Assembly: GCA_963846715.1 (NCBI GenBank)
Contig: CAWJXA010000002.1
Coordinates: forward strand, 62,001 to 126,000
Direction: 5' to 3'
DNA from: Bog-257 sp963846715
GTDB taxonomy: Bacteria > Acidobacteriota > Terriglobia > Terriglobales > Acidobacteriaceae
DNA: 64,000 bases
The translations under genes and the position numbers were made by a program. The notes under the pieces are model-generated. The model did no database searches, was not told where the DNA came from, and saw nothing but the letters and a program-made list of their open reading frames with translations. Within the stretch, counting starts at the first letter, position 1, and every line of letters begins with the position of its first letter. Of the stretch, positions 59,368 to 64,000 are shown in pieces.

Positions 59368-60780
59368 TCATCGCGCGACAAAAAGCACCCACGGCGTTCC
59401 GATCACCAGGAAAACGAGCACACAGAAAGCGGTGGTCAGCAGGCCAAGCCGGTAGAGCTCACCTTGAGTGAGGTAGCCGCTTCCAACGAAGATGACGTTT
59501 TGGCTACCTCCCTGCGGAGTGATTGTCGAGAAGTAGCTGCTGGCAAAGAGCAGGGCAAAAGCCATTAACGGTGCGGGAACGCCGGTCTTCACGCCGACGC
59601 TCAGGAAGACATCGAAGAGAGCCAATACCTGTGCCGTCTGGCTGACGAACATGTAATGCATCAATACATAGAGCACCAGGAGAACGACGTAAGCAATCGG
59701 CCAGGAGATGCCGCCAAGCAGGGACGTCAGCCGCCCTCCCACGTACCCCATGAAGCCGAGCTCGTTCAACTGGCCGCTCAATGCAAAAAGTACCGCGAGC
59801 CAGATAAAGGTGACCAGGGTACCCCCCTGCAGATTAATGTCCTCGAGCGTGAGGACATTCGTTGCCAGGAGTACGCCCAGGCCGGCGAAGGCGACCGCAG
59901 CGAGGCTCAAGTTCAGTGTCCCCGCCATGATCCATCCGGTTACCATGAATGCAAAAGCCACGGCAACGATCCACTCGTCCCGTGTGAGCCGTCCCATGCT
60001 GCGCAGGGCTTCGCGTGCCGCCTTCGGCGCATCCTGGGTCTTGCTCACGCCGGGTGGAAACAATTTATAAAGGACCAGGGGAAGCAAGCCGATCATCGTC
60101 AAAATCGGAATCGACGCCGCAATGATCCACGATCCGAAGTTGATCTTCACACCATAGTGCTCCGCCAACCCCACTGCGATTGGATTGCCGGACGTGGCGG
60201 TGAGCCAGAGGGCTGACGAGACGCTGAGGCTGGCTATCCCGCAGAACATGAGGTAGCCACCCATCCGGCGGGTCTTCTCCTGGTCCGGCATGGAACCAGA
60301 ATCTTGGGCCAGCGAAAGAATGATGGGATAGAGCACGCCACCGCGTGCCGTATTGCTCGGGAATGCGGGCGCGATCACGGCATCGGTGAGAAAAATGCTG
60401 TAGCCCAACCCGAGCGTGGATCCCCCGAATACACTCACAACAAGCAGGCTTATACGCCGTCCGAGCCCCGACTTTACCACCGCGTTGGCGACAAGAAAGG
60501 CGACGACGACAAGGAGCACGCTCGCGTTGGCGAAACCGGCAAAGGCCTTGGCGGGATCGACGGTGCGGGTAAGCACCGCGGCCGATACCGCCAACAGCGA
60601 GGCCGTCAGAAGTGGAAACGCGTTCAGAATGACAGAGAAGATAGCGGCCGCAAATACGGCAAAGAGATGCCAACTCTCTTTTGTCAGCCCGGCTGGTATC
60701 GGCGAGAACCAGATGCCGAATGCCACGCCGAAAGACAGGAATTGTTTGAGCAGACTGCGGAAGCGGCTGGCTGTGATCAT
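59368..60780 (-). CDS. DASS/SLC13-family anion:sodium or dicarboxylate transporter
   Basis: A 470-residue polytopic transporter. The DASS substrate/cation site is visible as FPSNTARGGVLYP (about 147-159) and the second pseudo-repeat as ITPQGGSQNVIFVGSGYLTQ near the C-terminus, with about eleven hydrophobic segments. Members carry malate, succinate, citrate or 2-oxoglutarate, by sodium symport or exchange. It overlaps the upstream lipoprotein gene by an ATGA junction and ends the aspT-asdA operon. A C4-dicarboxylate substrate would fit the aspartate-metabolising neighbours (inference). Confidence 0.87.
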   Translation of the reverse strand: MITASRFRSLLKQFLSFGVAFGIWFSPIPAGLTKESWHLFAVFAAAIFSVILNAFPLLTASLLAVSAAVLTRTVDPAKAFAGFANASVLLVVVAFLVANAVVKSGLGRRISLLVVSVFGGSTLGLGYSIFLTDAVIAPAFPSNTARGGVLYPIILSLAQDSGSMPDQEKTRRMGGYLMFCGIASLSVSSALWLTATSGNPIAVGLAEHYGVKINFGSWIIAASIPILTMIGLLPLVLYKLFPPGVSKTQDAPKAAREALRSMGRLTRDEWIVAVAFAFMVTGWIMAGTLNLSLAAVAFAGLGVLLATNVLTLEDINLQGGTLVTFIWLAVLFALSGQLNELGFMGYVGGRLTSLLGGISWPIAYVVLLVLYVLMHYMFVSQTAQVLALFDVFLSVGVKTGVPAPLMAFALLFASSYFSTITPQGGSQNVIFVGSGYLTQGELYRLGLLTTAFCVLVFLVIGTPWVLFVAR

Positions 60781-61364
60781 TGGCTGTGTACTCCGCTGGG
60801 CGCAGCTGCCGCCGCGCCTAACAGCGCCCGGCCTTTGAAGTTGATTGCACGCCCGCTAACGCTGCCCTCGTCGGATTCAACCACGTATTCCCATTGGAAG
60901 GAATACTCCCCGGTCACGCCGGCGTAGCGGCCCGTCCCTCCCAGGAACGTACCCACGATGTGGTTTCCGGTGGACAGGAATTCACCCTGCAACTGGCTAT
61001 AGATCTTGTCGCCGTGCTCGTCAGTCCAGATGCACCGGCCCTGCATCCCGGTGAGACTGTCAGTAAAGCCGATGGCCTCCGCTCGAAAGCCGACGCCTAG
61101 CCCACGATTTCCAATGAGCAGCAGAGATCCAGTCAGATCGAAGATCGAGGCGCGTTGATTGGTCCCGAGGTTGAGCGTATGGCGCGTGCCTGTCGCGGTC
61201 CAAGTGCCTTCGAACGTTCGCCACTCCCCTGTGGGCGAAGTTCCCGCAGCCGGATTTGTTGGCTGGCTGCAGGCGGTCGCGAACAGTAATGCAGCGAGTA
61301 CTGCGAGCAAAACCACCGGACCTGCTCGAGGAAATAACTCCGCACTTCGTTCAGATGAGACCAT
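60777..61364 (-). CDS. Small beta-barrel lipoprotein of unknown function
   Basis: A 195-residue protein from the ATG at 61364. The leader has hydrophobic GPVVLLAVLAALLFATAC, ending in a lipobox-like ATAC, so it is probably a lipoprotein. The mature domain has WRTFEGTWTATGTRHTLNLG, QGEFLSTGNHIVGTFLGGTG and RYAGVTGEYSFQWEYV, a strand pattern like allene-oxide-cyclase/dirigent-type barrels. A longer frame upstream is Arg-rich and unlikely. It lies 58 bp after asdA and overlaps the DASS gene by 4 bp, so it belongs to the same operon. It may help the neighbouring transporter, but that is not shown. Confidence 0.7.
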   Translation of the reverse strand: MVSSERSAELFPRAGPVVLLAVLAALLFATACSQPTNPAAGTSPTGEWRTFEGTWTATGTRHTLNLGTNQRASIFDLTGSLLLIGNRGLGVGFRAEAIGFTDSLTGMQGRCIWTDEHGDKIYSQLQGEFLSTGNHIVGTFLGGTGRYAGVTGEYSFQWEYVVESDEGSVSGRAINFKGRALLGAAAAAPSGVHSQ

Positions 61365-61422
61365 GGCGCTCAAGGGCGGTTCCAAACGAGACCTGAAGTG
61401 ACGCTTCCGATATCGCGCGCGT

Positions 61423-63069
61423 TTAACGCTTTTTAGTCGCCGGCTTCTCCTGCTTCTTTGCTTTCTGTGCGTCCTTCTGCGCTTCGTACGCATCGCGATA
61501 TCCGCGTGCGATTGACCGAACTCCACGCCCGATTTCCTCATACGCATCGTCGCCCAGATTTGCCAGGGAGACGCGCAACGACCAATCCGGTGCATCGAAG
61601 CCGCCTCCGTTTAGAAGCACGATTCCGTGGTCCTCAGCCAAGCGGAAGGCAAGATCAAGCGGATGAACATGTTTCTTTAAGTACTCTACCGCTTCCTTGC
61701 CGATGTTCTTGTTCGCCCAGAACTCGAAATCGATCAATCCGTAGTAGGCGTCGTAGAGCGGGTTGGGGGGCAATTCCAAGCCAAGTCCGTCAAGCAAATC
61801 GTGAATCCGGCGATAGACGATTTCCTTGCAGGCAGCCTGGTAGTGTTTCTCCACGTCCATCAGTTCGACCAACGAGAACATGCTCATCATGACCTGCTGC
61901 GGCAGTGAGAGTCCAGCCGTGTGGTTCAGAGCGACGTCGCGGCTATCGGCGACAATGCGATCGATGAACTTAACTTTGCGCGGTTCGAGTGTCAAGGCAC
62001 CGTAGCGCTTGTCGAGCGCCTTAAGGTCCGCACTTGGGAGTTTCGCGATCATCTTGTCGTAGATATTGTCTTCATGGACCGCGATGACGCCGAGCCGCCA
62101 TCCGGTGCAGCCGAAGTACTTCGAGTAGGAGTACACACCGATGGTGTTGTGCGGCAGTTCGCCGAGCAAGGACCGGAACTCAGGCACGAAGGTTCCGTAA
62201 ACATCGTCTGTTAGCAGCATCAGATCGGGACGCTTTGTCTTTACGAGCTTTGCGATCTTGCCGATTGTCTCCTTGCTAAGCGCAACCCCTGTCGGATTGC
62301 CGGGGTTCACAACGAAGAACGCCTTGATCTTGGGATCCTCAAGCTTCTTGATCTCGGCGTCAGTGAACTGCCACCGGTTCTCCTGCGGCGCCGCAATGTT
62401 GACTACGTTCAGGGCGTAGTCTTCGAGATGCGTCATCTCGATGTAAGGGGTAAAGATCGGCGTGCCCAGAGCAATTGTGTCGCCGGGATGGAGCAGCCGG
62501 TTCGCTTTTAGCGATTTGAAGATGTAACACATGGCCGCCGTTCCACCTTCGACTGCGTACAGGTCGAACTTGCCGGCCGGCTTCGGGTCTCCGCACATGG
62601 CCCACATCAAATACTCGTGCGTGATGCGCTCGTTATGGACAAGCATGCGATCGGGTACGGGGTAGTTGTCACCGATGATGGAGTCCACAAGTTCGTGGAC
62701 GAATGCGTCCGGATCGAATCCGAATGTTTTCACCGCAAAGGGCACCATCTCCGCCAGAAAGGACGCACCTGGCATGTCGGCGTGTTTGGCCAGCCAGGCC
62801 TCCAGGCGGTTTGCGATACCCTGAGCCTGGGGCATCCCGCCCAGACCGGCGGGATGCTCCATCACACGCTTGCTCTCGCCGATCGCAAACTGGCCGAGGA
62901 GGAAGTAGCCTTCGCGCGGCGTAGTGGCGATCCAGTTGGGATTTCCGCGGCCGGCGTTAAGAAACGCCGCCTGTGTTGTTTTTGACGTTTTCTTGGCCAG
63001 CTTAATCAGTTCATCCTTGATCTCGAAGGGGCTCAGCGTCTCAAAACTCTTAAGATTTATAACGTCCAT
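61423..63069 (-). CDS. asdA: Aspartate 4-decarboxylase (bifunctional with aminotransferase activity)
   Basis: A 548-residue PLP enzyme that converts L-aspartate to L-alanine and CO2. It matches AsdA through NAGRGNPNWIATTPREGYFL, GDNYPVPDRMLVHNERITHE, VEGGTAAMCYIFKSLKANRL and FFVVNPGNPTGVALSKE. TDDVYGTF supplies the Asp, and the Schiff-base Lys lies in YSYSKYFGCTGWRLG. The length is typical of AsdA and much longer than simple aspartate aminotransferases. GAGGAGA precedes the ATG. It starts 27 bp after the antiporter gene aspT, the usual partner. The cytoplasmic decarboxylation consumes a proton, so with the exchange it can generate proton-motive force and pH homeostasis. Confidence 0.95.
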   Translation of the reverse strand: MDVINLKSFETLSPFEIKDELIKLAKKTSKTTQAAFLNAGRGNPNWIATTPREGYFLLGQFAIGESKRVMEHPAGLGGMPQAQGIANRLEAWLAKHADMPGASFLAEMVPFAVKTFGFDPDAFVHELVDSIIGDNYPVPDRMLVHNERITHEYLMWAMCGDPKPAGKFDLYAVEGGTAAMCYIFKSLKANRLLHPGDTIALGTPIFTPYIEMTHLEDYALNVVNIAAPQENRWQFTDAEIKKLEDPKIKAFFVVNPGNPTGVALSKETIGKIAKLVKTKRPDLMLLTDDVYGTFVPEFRSLLGELPHNTIGVYSYSKYFGCTGWRLGVIAVHEDNIYDKMIAKLPSADLKALDKRYGALTLEPRKVKFIDRIVADSRDVALNHTAGLSLPQQVMMSMFSLVELMDVEKHYQAACKEIVYRRIHDLLDGLGLELPPNPLYDAYYGLIDFEFWANKNIGKEAVEYLKKHVHPLDLAFRLAEDHGIVLLNGGGFDAPDWSLRVSLANLGDDAYEEIGRGVRSIARGYRDAYEAQKDAQKAKKQEKPATKKR

Positions 63070-63096
63070 GGCGTATCTCCTCAGTCGGTAAAAAAG

Positions 63097-64000
63097 TTAG
63101 CTCAGAAGCATGATCATGACCATGCCCCAGATCGTAAGGAAGGTGTTACCAACGGCATAGGTCACGGTGTAGCCGAGCGCAGGAACCTGACTTTTACCGA
63201 GGTCGCATACCAGACCGAGCGAAGCGGTTGTGGTTCGCGCACCAGAAACGATGCCGAGGGTCAGGGCATCATGGAACCGGAAGATGTACTTCGCCATGAA
63301 CATGCCGAGGACAAGCGGCACAGTTGTCGCCAGGGCTCCCCATAAGAACAGCCCGATGCCCTGTGTCTTCAAACCATTCACGAAACCCGGGCCGGCGGAG
63401 ATGCCGACCACAGCGATGAAAATGTTGAGTCCCACGGAATTCATGAACCAGACGGTCGAGGTTGGGATACGACCAAAAGTGGGGTGTACCGATCGCAACC
63501 ACCCGGCGACCAACCCCGCGATGAGCGCACCGCCGGCTGTAGAGAGAGTTAGCGGTACACCGGCCACTTTCCATACAAGCGCGCCGATCAGTGCGCCGAC
63601 CGTGATGCTGCAGCCGATAAATGCCACATCGGCAACGTCGGTTGGCCGGTCTGGAACGCCAAGCAGCTTAGTTACGGCAGCGGTGTCCTCCGTTCGCCCG
63701 ACAACGTCGAGAATGTCGCCGCGGTAGACCTTCGTATTGGGGAGAATCGGAATGGAGGTCGCAACGGCACCGCGTGTGATTTTCCTCAGGAAGACGCCAC
63801 GTGCAGCGGGCAGCTGCGCCAGTTCCGCGAGCGTCTTGTCGTCTGCTTCCTTATTGGTGACGTAAATGTCGATGCCTTCGATCGGCATATGCAGCAATTC
63901 GGGATCGTCAACTTCTCTTGGAGGTTCGACCGCGGCATCGCCGCCCGCAGCTGCCGCTTTGGCCCTGCTAAGAGCGTTGACGAGGACCTCGCGAGCACCA
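63097..64000 (-). CDS. aspT: Aspartate:alanine antiporter AspT, C-terminal part (gene runs off the window)
   Basis: About 300 residues, open to the right edge of the window, so the N-terminal half is missing. The visible part has a TrkA-C-like cytosolic domain (YVTNKEADDKTLAELAQLPA; GRTEDTAAVTKLLGVP), then five to six transmembrane segments: FIGCSITVGALIGALVWKVA, STAGGALIAGLVAGWLRS, VWFMNSVGLNIFIAVVGISA and ALTLGIVSGARTTTASLGLV. This is the AAE-family (AspT) architecture. It exchanges external aspartate for internal alanine. It is the first gene of the operon with asdA. Confidence 0.9.
   Translation of the reverse strand, partial: GAREVLVNALSRAKAAAAGGDAAVEPPREVDDPELLHMPIEGIDIYVTNKEADDKTLAELAQLPAARGVFLRKITRGAVATSIPILPNTKVYRGDILDVVGRTEDTAAVTKLLGVPDRPTDVADVAFIGCSITVGALIGALVWKVAGVPLTLSTAGGALIAGLVAGWLRSVHPTFGRIPTSTVWFMNSVGLNIFIAVVGISAGPGFVNGLKTQGIGLFLWGALATTVPLVLGMFMAKYIFRFHDALTLGIVSGARTTTASLGLVCDLGKSQVPALGYTVTYAVGNTFLTIWGMVMIMLLS

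Noticed and set aside
1..64000. CRISPR array, rRNA operon or prophage
   Set aside because: No regularly spaced direct repeats, no 16S/23S-like stretches and no phage structural genes were seen.

Overview
The window looks like chromosomal DNA of an Acidobacteriota bacterium, most likely a Terriglobia/Koribacter-type relative. This is inferred from the gene families: a VWFA-related secreted protein, a secretin carrying a C-terminal cohesin domain, a NusG-like UpxY-type factor, many secreted proteins of unknown function, GC-rich coding DNA and scattered hairpin repeats. No rRNA, CRISPR array or prophage was seen. At least twelve single-base +1 shifts break nine otherwise intact genes (pepA, M28 peptidase, TMTC-like protein, PNP, cutA, NusG-like gene, a secreted protein, fadD, an alpha/beta hydrolase). 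Their uniform direction points to sequence errors rather than gene decay; these genes are annotated across the breaks.

Layout. 0-3.6 kb: a minus-strand secretion or pilus unit (secretin-cohesin and two pseudopilins). 3.9-6 kb: smpB and leucyl aminopeptidase. 6-13.9 kb: hydrolase, small membrane protein, Gfo/Idh/MocA oxidoreductase, M28 peptidase, a HELTH-motif putative metallopeptidase, fatty-acid desaturase and a TlpA-like thiol oxidoreductase. 13.9-23.5 kb: TMTC-like membrane protein, a histidine kinase/response regulator pair, the VWFA-like protein, a GT39-like glycosyltransferase and an RsbU-type phosphatase. 23.6-30.7 kb: thioredoxin reductase, purine nucleoside phosphorylase, uridine kinase, a beta-propeller/phosphoesterase protein, cutA and an FtsB-like protein. 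31-41.6 kb: secreted proteins, NusG-like factor, CsgG-like protein, methyltransferase, aminotransferase, GT2, DMT transporter and a lipase-like protein. 41.6-45.8 kb: fadD-tetR, with a selenoprotein candidate transcribed divergently from tetR, then a hydrolase. 45.8-50 kb: an accessory patch with an IS5 element, a RAYT transposase remnant between REP hairpins, and other inverted repeats. 50-59.3 kb: isochorismatase-like hydrolase, tRNA-Gln(CTG) and two groups of envelope-related genes, each preceded by the same 18-bp dyad. 59.3-64 kb: an operon joining an aspartate:alanine antiporter, aspartate 4-decarboxylase, a lipoprotein and a DASS dicarboxylate transporter.

The most notable item is the exported peroxiredoxin at 44569-45114. 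Its peroxidatic residue is encoded by an in-frame TGA, and a bacterial SECIS-like hairpin with a bulged U lies at the expected distance downstream, so it probably encodes selenocysteine. Other items of interest are the shared ACTAGGG-N4-CCCTAGT dyads, the secretin-cohesin fusion, the REP/RAYT remnant with IS5 beside it, and the aspT-asdA-lipoprotein-DASS operon.
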